DNA of 59,398 nucleotides from Ruminococcus sp. (lineage in GTDB: Bacteria > Bacillota > Clostridia > Oscillospirales > Ruminococcaceae). Position numbers and translations under genes: made by a program. The notes under the pieces are model-generated. The model saw only the letters and a list, made by a program, of their open reading frames with translations. It ran no database searches and was not told the DNA's origin. Of this stretch, positions 50,496 to 59,370 are shown piece after piece. The stretch spans positions 1 through 59,398 of the forward strand of contig JAIDUG010000012.1 of assembly GCA_029060305.1 (NCBI GenBank), written 5' to 3'. Every line of letters begins with the position of its first letter. The first letter of the stretch is position 1.

Positions 50496-51413
50496 ATGGA
50501 GGAAACAGTAACATCTGCCATATCCGAAATCTTAACGTCTGAAATATCCGTTACAACCACTTCGCAGGCGATTAATCCGGTAGAAACTATTCAGGAGCAG
50601 GTCAGCAAGGCTTCAAGTATCTTTTCGGGAATGGCACAATATTTCGCAAATCTGCTTCCGTCACTGATAACAGCGATTATAGTTCTCATACTGGGAGTGA
50701 TTGTTTCACGACTTCTTGCAAGACTTTCCGCAAAGGCTTTACGCAAGGCAAATATTGACGGCGGTGCAAGGAGCTTTCTTGTATCGCTTGTAAGAATATT
50801 GCTGTATGTTGTAGTAATAATAATGGCATTGTCTGTACTCAATGTTCCGATGTCTTCAATTATAACTATTTTCGGTGCGGCGGGACTTGCAGTCAGCCTT
50901 GCTTTGCAGAATTGTCTTTCAAATCTGTGCGGAGGGTTTATAATACTCTTCTCTAAACCTTTCACATCAGGCGATACAATCGAACTTGAAGGCACTGTCG
51001 GAAAAGTTGATGCTATCAGTATACTTTACACAAAGATAAAGACTTTTGACGGAAAAACGGTTTTCATTCCCAACGGCAAGATTTCAGACGCAAAAATAAT
51101 CAACTATACGGAAAGTCCGGAACGCCGTGTAGACCTTTCGTTTGAAATAAGCTATTCTGCTGATTACGAAAAGGCACGTCTGATTATTATGAAAATAATC
51201 GAAGATGACCCTTTTGTCCTTGACGACCCGAAACCCGTTGTAAGAATGAGCCAGCATAAAGAAAGTTCAATAGCTATCGACACGCTTGTATGGGTAAAAA
51301 ATGAAAACTATCATTCAGTGCGTTACAGTATCGTCGAAAACGTCAAGTCGGGTTTTGACAGGGAGAATATAGAGATACCTTTCAATCAGCTTGACGTACA
51401 TATCAAGGAGTAA
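50496..51413 (+). CDS. mscS: Small-conductance mechanosensitive channel MscS
   Basis: The 305-residue protein has a polar Thr-rich N-terminal extension (1-40), then transmembrane helices TM1 (about 57-77), TM2 (about 95-117) and the pore helix TM3 with the Gly/Ala-rich FGAAGLAVSLALQNCLSNLC. The beta domain follows (KPFTSGDTIELEGTVGKVDA, FIPNGKISDAKIINYT), then the mixed C-terminal domain. It opens under osmotic downshock. It starts a six-gene operon. Confidence 0.95.
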   Translation: MEETVTSAISEILTSEISVTTTSQAINPVETIQEQVSKASSIFSGMAQYFANLLPSLITAIIVLILGVIVSRLLARLSAKALRKANIDGGARSFLVSLVRILLYVVVIIMALSVLNVPMSSIITIFGAAGLAVSLALQNCLSNLCGGFIILFSKPFTSGDTIELEGTVGKVDAISILYTKIKTFDGKTVFIPNGKISDAKIINYTESPERRVDLSFEISYSADYEKARLIIMKIIEDDPFVLDDPKPVVRMSQHKESSIAIDTLVWVKNENYHSVRYSIVENVKSGFDRENIEIPFNQLDVHIKE

Positions 51414-51422
51414 AATTTTTTT

Positions 51423-52271
51423 ATGGAGACAACAGAAAGAAAAAAAGTCCGGAAATCAAAACGCCGTTTCCTGAAATTCCGTACATTGATGATATTTCTG
51501 ATACTGGTATGGTGGTTTAATAACTACACGCTGAAAACAACTCACATTGAACTGACTTCGGAAAAAATATCAGGCAATGTTAGGATTGCAGTGATAAGTG
51601 ACTGTCATTCCAAAAAGTACGGTATCAGCAACAAAGCTATTCTCAGACGTATTTCTGCTAACAACCCCGATATAGTGTTTGTGATGGGCGATATGTATAC
51701 CCAGCCAAGTCCACCGGATATTATTCAGATACCTGTTGACCTTACTGCTGATATAGTCAGGGCAGGTTATCCGGTGTACTTTGTTACCGGTGAACACGAT
51801 ACAGACGATTCGTATATTGAGGCAATGCAGAAAGCCGGTGCTGTACTTATGAATTACAGTTCACAGATTATAGAAGTAAACGGAAACAATATACAGCTTA
51901 TGGGTATCGACAATGTATACTATTCTCCGACTTTCAACCTCAACAACGCTTTTTCACTGAATCCGGAATGTTACAGTATTCTTATGGCACATATCCCGAA
52001 TTACGAAAAGTTTTCATTATTCGGGGCAGACCTCACTGTATGTGCGGATACTCATGGTGGAATGATTCAGTTGCCTTTTATAGGGGCTTTGATTGATTCA
52101 GAAAGTATGACGTTATTTCCGGAGCTTCTCGGTCTTACGGTTTACGACAAGGGGCTTTTCGACTATCAGGACGGCACTATGTTTATAACTTCCGGCATAG
52201 GTGCTTCTCCTGCTCCTGTGAGATTCTGCAACCGTCCGGAAATAGCTGTAATAGATATTGGTAATAAATAA
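51423..52271 (+). CDS. Membrane-anchored metallophosphoesterase
   Basis: The 282-residue protein has a basic N-terminus (KKVRKSKRRFLKFR) and a signal anchor (about 21-37), placing the enzyme outside. Motifs: VISDCHSKKYG, FVMGDMYTQ, VTGEHDTDD (instead of GNHE), LMAHIPNYEKF and CADTHGGMIQLPFIG. Related YaeI/YkuE-type enzymes act on lipid-linked phosphates. The NHE to EHD change is a deviation at metal motif III. Confidence 0.87.
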   Translation: METTERKKVRKSKRRFLKFRTLMIFLILVWWFNNYTLKTTHIELTSEKISGNVRIAVISDCHSKKYGISNKAILRRISANNPDIVFVMGDMYTQPSPPDIIQIPVDLTADIVRAGYPVYFVTGEHDTDDSYIEAMQKAGAVLMNYSSQIIEVNGNNIQLMGIDNVYYSPTFNLNNAFSLNPECYSILMAHIPNYEKFSLFGADLTVCADTHGGMIQLPFIGALIDSESMTLFPELLGLTVYDKGLFDYQDGTMFITSGIGASPAPVRFCNRPEIAVIDIGNK

Positions 52272-52287
52272 AAGAAAGGGTGAAATA

Positions 52288-53529
52288 ATGTATACAGACG
52301 TAGCAATAATAGGTGGCGGAGCTTCTGGGTATGCTTCCGCTATAACAACGGCACGGCTTTCCGGTGCAAAGGTTACTATTATTGAAAGGCTTTCGAGGAC
52401 AGGAAAAAAGATTATTGCTACCGGAAACGGCAAGTGCAATCTCAGTAACAAGTCCCTGAAAGCTGAAAATTATCACGGTTCGGTTAATGCAATGAAGATA
52501 ATTAACAATACTCCCGACTGGTACGAATTTTTTACTGAGAGTATGGGCGTAATGTGCGTTTATGGAAGTGAGGGACGTACAGGTGGAATATATCCACGTA
52601 GCAATACTGCAACCACTGTACTTAATGCCCTCAGACTTACTGCACAGTCTCTCGGAGTTCAGGAAGTATGCGATACCAATATACAAGCCATTCTGCGAAA
52701 CAATGATAATTACATTCTCAAATCCGACGGAGAAGATATTGTCTGCAAAAAAGTTATAGTTGCATGCGGAGGATATGCCGGTACAACTTTCGGTACTGAC
52801 GGTTCAATGATTAGGATATTCAAGGAAATGGGCTATAAAATATCAAAGATATGTCCTGCTGTTGCACCTCTGCGAGTAAGTGCGGACGTTCTGAAAGGTC
52901 TCAAGGGAGTACGCATAAAGGGAAAAATATCAGCGGTTTCAGGCGGAAAGATTCTCCGTACAGAATACGGCGAAATGCACTTCAATGAAAACAGTATCTC
53001 CGGAATATGCGTATTCAATCTTGCATATCTTTTTCAGGAGTATGAAGGCAGACTGTATCTGCGTGCGGACTTGTTACCGGATATGGACAAAAATGCTATA
53101 ATCAGTTATCTTGAAAAAATAAGGGAAATACGTTCCGGATATTCTCTGGAAGAAATACTGACGGGAATGTTTCCGAAAAATCTGGCGGTATGGCTTACGA
53201 AAAACACGCTCCGCAGACCGCTTGCTGAAAAAACGGAAACACTTACGGACAGCGAAATAAAAAAACTTGCTGACGTTATCAAGTTCCTTGAATTTGAAGT
53301 AACCGGCTGTTCAAACTGGCAGAACGCACAGGCGACTTGTGGCGGAATCAATGCGGAATGTATTACTGAAAACCTAGAATCGAAAAAACACAGGGGAATT
53401 TATTTCTGCGGTGAAATTCTCGATACAGTAGGGGATTGTGGCGGTTATAATCTTCAATGGGCATGGTCGTCAGGAATATGGGTCGGAATGAAATGTGCCG
53501 AATCACTGAAAGGAGGTCGAAAATGTTAA
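52288..53529 (+). CDS. HI0933/BaiN-type FAD-dependent oxidoreductase
   Basis: The 413-residue protein starts at ATG 52288. FAD-binding Rossmann motif VAIIGGGASGYASAITTARL, then GKKIIATGNGKCNLSN (family signature), GGYAGTTFGTDGSMIRIFKE, CPAVAPLRV and the C-terminal GDCGGYNLQWAWSSGIWVG. The family includes BaiN of bile-acid metabolism, but most members have unknown substrates. It overlaps the next gene by 7 bp. Confidence 0.9.
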   Translation: MYTDVAIIGGGASGYASAITTARLSGAKVTIIERLSRTGKKIIATGNGKCNLSNKSLKAENYHGSVNAMKIINNTPDWYEFFTESMGVMCVYGSEGRTGGIYPRSNTATTVLNALRLTAQSLGVQEVCDTNIQAILRNNDNYILKSDGEDIVCKKVIVACGGYAGTTFGTDGSMIRIFKEMGYKISKICPAVAPLRVSADVLKGLKGVRIKGKISAVSGGKILRTEYGEMHFNENSISGICVFNLAYLFQEYEGRLYLRADLLPDMDKNAIISYLEKIREIRSGYSLEEILTGMFPKNLAVWLTKNTLRRPLAEKTETLTDSEIKKLADVIKFLEFEVTGCSNWQNAQATCGGINAECITENLESKKHRGIYFCGEILDTVGDCGGYNLQWAWSSGIWVGMKCAESLKGGRKC

Positions 53530-55109
53530 GGGTAAATAATATACGTGTGCCACTGGACTTTGATTTTTCAGGACTGGAAAGTTTCTGTATAAAGAAATTC
53601 AGGATTTCCCTCGACAACCTCATAAGTACAAAACTTTCAAAGAAGTCTGTTGACGCACGCAAAAAATCTGACGTACATTTTATAATATCGATTGACATCG
53701 AACTGAAAAACGAAAACTCAGTAAAAATAAAAAATGCCGTAAAAGTCGAAAAGTACGTCTATAAAGTTGACAAGGTTTCAGGAGATTTCAGGCGACCTGT
53801 AATAGTCGGGTTTGGTTCAGCCGGAATGTTTTCCGCACTGGTTCTTGCCATGGCTGGTACTCGTCCGATAGTTCTTGAACGTGGTTCAGATGTTGACACA
53901 CGTTGTGAAGATGTCGAGAAATTCAGTTCAGTCGGCATACTCAATCCCGAATGTAACATACAGTTCGGAGAGGGCGGAGCAGGGACTTTTTCCGACGGAA
54001 AACTCACTACAGGTATAAAGGATAAACGCATTGAATGGATTTTAAGGAAGTTTGTAGAGTTCGGAGCTCCGGAAGAAATTCTGTATCTCGCAAAAGCTCA
54101 CATAGGCACGGACAGGTTAGTCAACATTGTGAAGAATCTCAGGGAGCAGGTGATACAGTACGGCGGTGAAGTTATTTTCAATGCACGTTTCTGCGACTTC
54201 AGAACGGACGGAAACAATATTTCGAAAGTGACGTACACTGACGGAAAAAATTTCCACAAGATAAAAACTGACAATCTGATACTTGCTACAGGTCACAGTG
54301 CAAGGGACGTTTTTGAACTCCTATACAGTAAGAATATATCGCTCTCGCAGAAGAATTTTTCAGTAGGAGTGAGAATCGAACACAAAAGGCAGGATATTGA
54401 CAAGGCTATGTACGGAGATTTTGCAGGACATAAGGCTCTGAAATCTGCTGACTATAAACTTGCTGTACATCTTCCGAATGGTCGCACACTTTATACATTC
54501 TGTATGTGTCCGGGGGGTGAAGTCGTTCCGGCATCTTCGGAGGAAAAACGCCTTGCGGTAAACGGAATGAGTTATTTTGCACGTAATGCAGAAAACTCAA
54601 ACAGTGCGTTGCTTGTCGGGGTAAGTCCTGATGACTATAAAAGTCCGCACGTTCTGGCAGGAATGTATTTTCAGCGTGAACTTGAGGAAAAAGCCTTTAT
54701 TGCAGGCGGTGGCGACTATTCAGCACCTGTAACGCTTGTCGGCGATTTTATGGACGGAAAGATTTCAGAAAAATTCGGTACAGTTAAACCCTCATATCGT
54801 CCATCAGTGAAGTTTGCACGTCCCGAAAGCTATCTGCCGGATTTTGTATGCGAAACGCTCCGTCTCGGTATAAAGGAAATGGGCAGAAAGATAAAAGGTT
54901 TTGACAGTCCGGAAGCTGTCCTGACAGGCATAGAAAGCCGTAGCAGTTCGCCGGTAAGGGTGAACAGAAATGAAAGTCTGCAATCCGTCACAATACAGGG
55001 GCTTTTTCCGTGCGGAGAGGGAGCAGGTTATGCAGGCGGTATAATGTCGGCTTCTGTTGACGGAATGAAATGTGCGGAAGCAGTAATCAAAAGACTGAAA
55101 GGAGAATAA
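53523..55109 (+). CDS. FAD-dependent dehydrogenase (YhfN-like)
   Basis: The 528-residue protein starts at ATG 53523 (AAAGGAGG upstream). An N-terminal ferredoxin-like/RNA-binding-like part (1-90: LDFDFSGLESFCIKKF, KSDVHFIISIDIELKNENS) precedes the FAD domain VIVGFGSAGMFSALVLAMAG with ERG and NIQFGEGGAGTFSDGKLTTG. The C-terminal region has LFPCGEGAGYAGGIMSASVDG. This is the conserved 'NAD(FAD)-utilising dehydrogenase' family of Clostridia, role unknown; residues near the flavin are intact. Confidence 0.9.
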   Translation: MLRVNNIRVPLDFDFSGLESFCIKKFRISLDNLISTKLSKKSVDARKKSDVHFIISIDIELKNENSVKIKNAVKVEKYVYKVDKVSGDFRRPVIVGFGSAGMFSALVLAMAGTRPIVLERGSDVDTRCEDVEKFSSVGILNPECNIQFGEGGAGTFSDGKLTTGIKDKRIEWILRKFVEFGAPEEILYLAKAHIGTDRLVNIVKNLREQVIQYGGEVIFNARFCDFRTDGNNISKVTYTDGKNFHKIKTDNLILATGHSARDVFELLYSKNISLSQKNFSVGVRIEHKRQDIDKAMYGDFAGHKALKSADYKLAVHLPNGRTLYTFCMCPGGEVVPASSEEKRLAVNGMSYFARNAENSNSALLVGVSPDDYKSPHVLAGMYFQRELEEKAFIAGGGDYSAPVTLVGDFMDGKISEKFGTVKPSYRPSVKFARPESYLPDFVCETLRLGIKEMGRKIKGFDSPEAVLTGIESRSSSPVRVNRNESLQSVTIQGLFPCGEGAGYAGGIMSASVDGMKCAEAVIKRLKGE

Positions 55110-55112
55110 TTC

Positions 55113-55376
55113 ATGAAAGTAAATGTAATCGGTGGCGAAATGTCCACTCAGGAAATCGACCAGTATATAAAATATGTCAGCGGAAAATATTCCGGCAGAC
55201 AGATAAAACAGCTTGACATTACTATTGACGGGGATTTTATTGACCTTAAATGTCATTTCAAAGATACTGATTTTCAGCGTGCTTACCGTTCCGCTGACTA
55301 TCTCGTAAACGATATGGAAAAACTGAATGATGCCAAACAGGCAGAATTTTCGGAAAAGGAACGTCATAAGGTTTAA
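55113..55376 (+). CDS. Uncharacterised small acidic protein
   Basis: The 87-residue protein has alternating strand and helix patterns: MKVNVIGGEMSTQEIDQYIK, LDITIDGDFIDLKCHFKDTD, then FQRAYRSADYLVNDME. AAAGGAG precedes the ATG. It sits between the FAD protein and rsmA in the operon. No family recognised. Confidence 0.75.
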   Translation: MKVNVIGGEMSTQEIDQYIKYVSGKYSGRQIKQLDITIDGDFIDLKCHFKDTDFQRAYRSADYLVNDMEKLNDAKQAEFSEKERHKV

Positions 55377-55386
55377 GGTGAATCGA

Positions 55387-56244
55387 ATGAATCTGACTAA
55401 CATAGGAACTATCAGGGAAATAATGTCACGTCATGGTTTCAGCTTTTCCAAAGGTCTCGGACAGAATTTTATTATTAATCCTGAAATCTGTCCGAAAATA
55501 GCTGAAAACGGTAACGCTCAGAAAGGTTTCGGAATACTCGAAATAGGTACAGGTTTCGGAGTGCTTACCGCTGAACTTGCAAGACGTGCTGACAAGGTGA
55601 CGGCTGTTGAAATTGATAAAAGACTTTTGCCGGTACTCGATGAAACCCTTGCGGAATTTGACAACGTGAAAATTATCAATCAGGACGTTATGAAAGTGGA
55701 TTTGAATAAGATTATAGCAGAGGAATTTCAAGGAATGAGGGTTGCAGTATGTGCCAACTTACCTTATTATATTACTTCTCCGGTAATAATGCTTCTGCTT
55801 GAAAGTCGACTTCCTGTTGAGTCGATAACGGTTATGGTGCAGAAAGAAGCCGGACAGCGTTTATGTGCAAAGGTAGGCACAAGAGAGGCAGGAGCTATCA
55901 CGGTAGGGGTTAATTATTATGGTACTGTAAAACAGCTTTTCGGAGTTTCAAGAGGAAATTTTATGCCGTCACCGAATGTTGATTCAGTGGTTATCCGTAT
56001 AGACCTGAATCAGAATTACAGACTTGAACCCGAAAGCGAGAAGTTTTTTTTCAGAGTAGTGAAAGCAGGGTTTGCACAGAGAAGAAAGACCCTTGCAAAT
56101 GCGGTGTCCGCACAGGTTGGAGTGCCGAAAGAAACGGTATATGCAGTTCTGAGAGAGACCAGACTTCCTGAAAATGTGCGTACTGAATCAATGTCAATGG
56201 AACAGCTTATAGAATTTTCTGAAAAATTAAGAAAAGTGATGTAA
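55387..56244 (+). CDS. rsmA: 16S rRNA dimethyladenosine transferase RsmA
   Basis: The 285-residue protein starts at ATG 55387 (AAGGTG upstream; longer frames overlap the previous gene). GLGQNFIINPEI, SAM motif LEIGTGFGVLTAEL, and catalytic NLPYYITSPVI are KsgA signatures; QRRKTLANAV is the C-terminal rRNA-binding motif. It dimethylates two adenines in helix 45. It is the last gene of the mscS operon. Confidence 0.97.
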   Translation: MNLTNIGTIREIMSRHGFSFSKGLGQNFIINPEICPKIAENGNAQKGFGILEIGTGFGVLTAELARRADKVTAVEIDKRLLPVLDETLAEFDNVKIINQDVMKVDLNKIIAEEFQGMRVAVCANLPYYITSPVIMLLLESRLPVESITVMVQKEAGQRLCAKVGTREAGAITVGVNYYGTVKQLFGVSRGNFMPSPNVDSVVIRIDLNQNYRLEPESEKFFFRVVKAGFAQRRKTLANAVSAQVGVPKETVYAVLRETRLPENVRTESMSMEQLIEFSEKLRKVM

Positions 56245-56247
56245 AAA

Positions 56248-56286
56248 TAAAGGGACGTTCAGAAAAAGAATGTCCCTTTTATAATA
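56248..56286 (+). terminator. Terminator of the mscS-rsmA operon
   Basis: Stem AAAGGGACGTTC / GAATGTCCCTTT (one G-U), TTTT exit. Confidence 0.85.
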
Positions 56287-56352
56287 TATATTTTGCAGAA
56301 AATAAAAGAAGTCTGACAAAAAATCAGACTTAATTCATAATATGAACTTTTA

Positions 56353-56439
56353 TGGTGCGGATAACAGGAGTTGAACCTGCACCGAGTTGCCCCGACCAGC
56401 ACCTGAAGCTGGCGCGTCTGCCTATTCCGCCATATCCGC
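56353..56439 (-). tRNA. tRNA-Leu (CAG)
   Basis: An 87-nt class II tRNA: acceptor GCGGATA/TATCCGC, anticodon stem CCAGC/GCTGG with loop TTCAGGT (CAG), long variable arm, T arm GTGCAGGTTCAACTCCTGT-like, encoded CCA. Confidence 0.97.
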
Positions 56440-56462
56440 ATAAACTTTACTCAACGGGTTTT

Positions 56463-56491
56463 ATTATATCACACTATTCCAAAAAAGTCAA
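56463..56491 (-). promoter_or_regulatory. tRNA-Leu promoter
   Basis: TTGACT (56486-56491), 17 bp, TATAAT (56463-56468) on the minus strand. Confidence 0.82.
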
Positions 56492-56513
56492 GTATTTTTC
56501 AAAAAAATTCTGA

Positions 56514-56552
56514 AAAAATTTTTCCGGAACAGATTTTATGTCTGTTCCGGAT
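56514..56552 (-). terminator. Terminator of the DUF1292 gene
   Basis: Perfect 10-bp stem CCGGAACAGA/TCTGTTCCGG then AAAAATTTTTT-type exit on the minus strand. Confidence 0.85.
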
Positions 56553-56560
56553 TATGTAAT

Positions 56561-56872
56561 CTATACTTCTTCAAATTCGTCAGCATCTTCATAGGCGTTA
56601 TCAATTTCTTCCATAAAATACTGCCATACTTCATTAAATTCGTCGTCATCATCGATAGAAGCAAGGACTTCCTCGCCCTTTTCCTCAACGACTTTCAGTA
56701 TAATAAGTTCAAGGTTAGCGTTGAGGAAGTCGTCGTCCTCGATTGCAGGTAACAGAGCGAAATACTTTTCGTTATTAATATCGGCGGTATCAATGATTTC
56801 AAAACATTTCTTGTTACCGTGTTCGTCGACAAGCTCCATAAGCTCCGGCGTAAATTCGTTCATTTCAGACAT
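56561..56872 (-). CDS. DUF1292-family protein (YrzB-like)
   Basis: The 103-residue very acidic protein starts at ATG 56872 (GGAGA upstream). ELVDEHGNKKCFEIIDTADI, KYFALLPAI and ASIDDDDEFNEVWQYFMEEI match the DUF1292/YrzB pattern. The function is unknown; in Bacilli it lies with yrzL/yrrK. Here it is alone. Confidence 0.88.
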   Translation of the reverse strand: MSEMNEFTPELMELVDEHGNKKCFEIIDTADINNEKYFALLPAIEDDDFLNANLELIILKVVEEKGEEVLASIDDDDEFNEVWQYFMEEIDNAYEDADEFEEV

Positions 56873-57051
56873 AAAGTTTCTCCAATCCGGCATAAGCCAT
56901 TTGATATATTTATTATATACTATTTCCGACAGAATTTCAAGTGGTAATATCAACCGCACGGCTTTTTGTGCAAAGTGCAGTACAGTGATATATTCCTGTT
57001 GTCAAATACGCTGAAATATACTAAAATTACTGATAAATTTCAAAAATACTG

Positions 57052-57080
57052 TTGACAAATCACAAAAAATATGTTATTAT
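57052..57080 (+). promoter_or_regulatory. Promoter of the large ncRNA
   Basis: TTGACA (57052-57057), 17 bp, TATTAT (57075-57080), pointing into a gene-free 550-bp stretch. Expected start near 57087. Confidence 0.8.
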
Positions 57081-57086
57081 AAATAC

Positions 57087-57600
57087 AACGAAAGGGAAAC
57101 ACAGTGTAAGGGAGTTTCCTATAGCTGAATTTACTTGGTCTGAGGATTTTATTCTCAATGTAAATGATTTGGAGCGGAAAGGAAAGTGAGTCCGGTGGCA
57201 ATTACAGAAGAACAGCAGTACAATACGGGCTTGCTGAATGGTTGCAGATAGTACATTTTCGGGAATATAGGCTTTTATGCTTGTTCTGTTGAGTAAGTTT
57301 CATTAAGTATCTTTTCAACCATAAAGCTGACGTATTACTGACTTTTTGGAAACAACGGTTAATATCCATTACTATTTTTTTAAGATACAGGATTATCTGA
57401 AATTGTGACGTTTAGTCTTTGCGGTATATAACCTGAAACAAATTCTTGTGTGAGGATTGATTCCAATGGTGAAAAATATTATCTTTTAAGTTTATACTAT
57501 GAAAGGTGATACCAATGAAGTATATTTATTCTGCTTGAAAAACTGAAATGACTGAGTGCGGAAATTAATTCGGCACGGCAACACAAGTGTTGCTTTTTAT
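57087..57600 (+). ncRNA. Large structured non-coding RNA candidate (about 510 nt)
   Basis: The stretch has a consensus promoter, a terminator (GCAACA/TGTTGC hairpin plus T5 at 57578-57598) and no believable reading frame on either strand. Possible helices: GGAAAC/GTTTCC (57095-57100 with 57114-57119), ATTTAC/GTAAAT (57129-57134 with 57160-57165) enclosing TGAG/CTCA, the long-range GTATCTT/AAGATAC (57307-57313 with 57382-57388), and GGTAT..ACCT with AGGT.ATACC (57423-57434 with 57504-57513). A purine-rich segment around 57170-57215 looks like conserved unpaired sequence. Size, host type and closeness to a tRNA recall ROOL RNAs; that identity is a guess. RNase P, 6S and tmRNA motifs are not seen. 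Confidence 0.7.
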
Positions 57601-57612
57601 TACAATTGAATA

Positions 57613-57656
57613 AAAAATTCCTCAGCACATTTATTCCTTTGCTGAGGTTTTTTTGC
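57613..57656. terminator. Bidirectional terminator
   Basis: Stem CCTCAGCA/TGCTGAGG, A-rich and T7 flanks. It serves rarA on the minus strand and backs up the ncRNA terminator on the plus strand. Confidence 0.85.
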
Positions 57657-57657
57657 G

Positions 57658-58929
57658 TTATTTTTCGTTTCCGGTAATTTTTTTCCTGTAGAGAAGTGCC
57701 GACTGTTCCTGTTTGTTATCGCCAAACTCATAGTATACATGACCTTTCAGTGCGTTCGGAAGATACTGTTGTTTCACGTAATGATTAGGGAAATCGTGCG
57801 GATAAAGATAGTTCTGACCGTAAACTTCCGCACCTTTTCCGTCAAAATGACAGTTCTGAAGATGTCGTGGAAATTCCAGTGAATCGCAGTTTTTAAGGTC
57901 TTGAATAGCTGAATCTATTGCTTTATATGCACTGTTTGATTTCGGAGCGGTTGCAAGCAAAATGACGGCTTCTGCAATCGGCAGACGTGCTTCGGGAAGT
58001 CCGAGCTGTAACGCTGAATCAACACAGGCTTTTGTTATCACGATAGCGTTAGGGTAGGCAAGTCCAACGTCCTCACAGGCGATACACAGCAATCTTCTGC
58101 ACAAAGGCACTATATCTCCGGCTTCAATCAGACGTGATGCGTAATGCAATGAGGCGTTTTCGTCAGAACCTCTTACAGATTTGTGAAAAGCTGAGAGTAT
58201 GTCAAAATGTTGGTCGCCGTCACGGTCGTAACGCATATTACTTTTTTGTGCGATTATTTTCAGCGAATCGAGAGTTACAGTTATTTTTCCATCTGCAAAG
58301 TCTCCGCACGTAACCGCAAGTTCAGCAGTATTCATTGCTTTCCGAACATCTCCGCCACAGTTATAAGCGATAGTATTCAAGACTTCTTCATTATAAATAA
58401 TTTCCGTGTTGTTTTCTTCTGAAAGTATTCTGAAAGCACGTTGTATGGCAGGAATGAGTTGTATAGCAGTCACTGGTCTGAATTCAAATACTGTACAACG
58501 GCTTATTATTGCACTGTACACCGAAAAGTACGGATTTTCAGTAGTAGAGGCTATCAGCGTTATATCACCGTTTTCAATGTATTCAAGTAAAGTCTGCTGT
58601 TGTTTCTTGTTGAGATACTGTATTTCGTCAAGATAAAGCAGTATGCCGTTTTCACTTCCGAAAGTCCCTATATCTGCTATAACGTCCTTTATGTCCGCAA
58701 CGGAAGCTGTTGTACCGTTGAGACGGTGTAAAGTCATTCCGCAGTTTTCGGCTATTATACGGGCAACTGTAGTTTTTCCTGTTCCGGAAGTACCGTAAAA
58801 AATCATATTATGTACTTTTCCGCTTTCGATTATTCTACGCAAAGGTTTGTTTTTTCCTAAAATATGCTCCTGACCTACAACTTCGTCAAGAGTTTTCGGG
58901 CGTATTCTATCCGCTAATGGTGCTGACAT
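57658..58929 (-). CDS. rarA: Replication-associated recombination protein RarA
   Basis: The 423-residue AAA+ ATPase starts at ATG 58929 (AAAGGAG 8 bp upstream). LADRIRPKTLDEVVGQEHIL, Walker A GTSGTGKTT, Walker B LLYLDEIQYL, sensor 1 ASTTENPYFSV and the C-terminal tetramerisation domain (SDENASLHYASRLIEAGDI, ACEDVGLAYPNAI, HLQNCHFDG) are RarA/MgsA/WRNIP1 features. It acts at stalled replication forks. Confidence 0.96.
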   Translation of the reverse strand: MSAPLADRIRPKTLDEVVGQEHILGKNKPLRRIIESGKVHNMIFYGTSGTGKTTVARIIAENCGMTLHRLNGTTASVADIKDVIADIGTFGSENGILLYLDEIQYLNKKQQQTLLEYIENGDITLIASTTENPYFSVYSAIISRCTVFEFRPVTAIQLIPAIQRAFRILSEENNTEIIYNEEVLNTIAYNCGGDVRKAMNTAELAVTCGDFADGKITVTLDSLKIIAQKSNMRYDRDGDQHFDILSAFHKSVRGSDENASLHYASRLIEAGDIVPLCRRLLCIACEDVGLAYPNAIVITKACVDSALQLGLPEARLPIAEAVILLATAPKSNSAYKAIDSAIQDLKNCDSLEFPRHLQNCHFDGKGAEVYGQNYLYPHDFPNHYVKQQYLPNALKGHVYYEFGDNKQEQSALLYRKKITGNEK

Positions 58930-59011
58930 TTTTTTCACTCCTTTGATATAATATAATCATAGTCCAAATTGCTGACGACAGTGTTTTCGTAATAATCACA
59001 ATCAGTAATTA

Positions 59012-59347
59012 TTATTCAAAGACTTTAGGAATATGTCGTTTCAGAAAAAAACTGAAATCTCTTGAACCGTTGCAGGAACGCATATTTATTCGGATTTTAT
59101 GGTTATTAGTTTTTATAATTAAAAAAGTCGTTCTGCCGTCAGATTTTCTGTAAACTTTTTTTATATCTTTTAAATTTATTGTTTTAAATTTAAAAAAGTT
59201 TCTGTATTGGATTTCACGTGTTTTTATGTCGTACTTCACACAGAATCGGAAACAGTATACCATAAAAGCAATCCATGGAACATATATAAATCCACATACT
59301 GCATATACTGCAACAGCAATATTAGAAACCGTACCAATAGCTTGCAA
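59012..59347 (-). CDS. Hypothetical membrane-anchored protein
   Basis: The protein has up to 111 residues. A long hydrophobic N-terminus (about 5-35) is followed by a strand-rich, basic C-terminal part (DIKTREIQYRNFFKFKTINL, IKKVYRKSDGRTTFLIIKT), PH-like. The start is uncertain: the open frame begins at a TTG at 59347 with no ribosome-binding site, and a plus-strand promoter overlaps it. The true start may be internal or the gene may be truncated. Confidence 0.5.
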   Translation of the reverse strand: MQAIGTVSNIAVAVYAVCGFIYVPWIAFMVYCFRFCVKYDIKTREIQYRNFFKFKTINLKDIKKVYRKSDGRTTFLIIKTNNHKIRINMRSCNGSRDFSFFLKRHIPKVFE

Positions 59348-59370
59348 TAAGTGAAAAAATGTGATATAAT
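59342..59370 (+). promoter_or_regulatory. Promoter reading out of the window
   Basis: TTGCAA (59342-59347), 17 bp, TATAAT (59365-59370). The gene it serves lies beyond 59398. Confidence 0.6.

Noticed and set aside
57087..57600. RNase P RNA, tmRNA or 6S RNA at the ncRNA locus
   Set aside because: A GGAAAGTGAGTCCGG segment recalls RNase P, but the universal P4 halves and the ACAGAAA 3' motif are not in place. There is no tmRNA acceptor or tag frame, and it is too long for 6S RNA.
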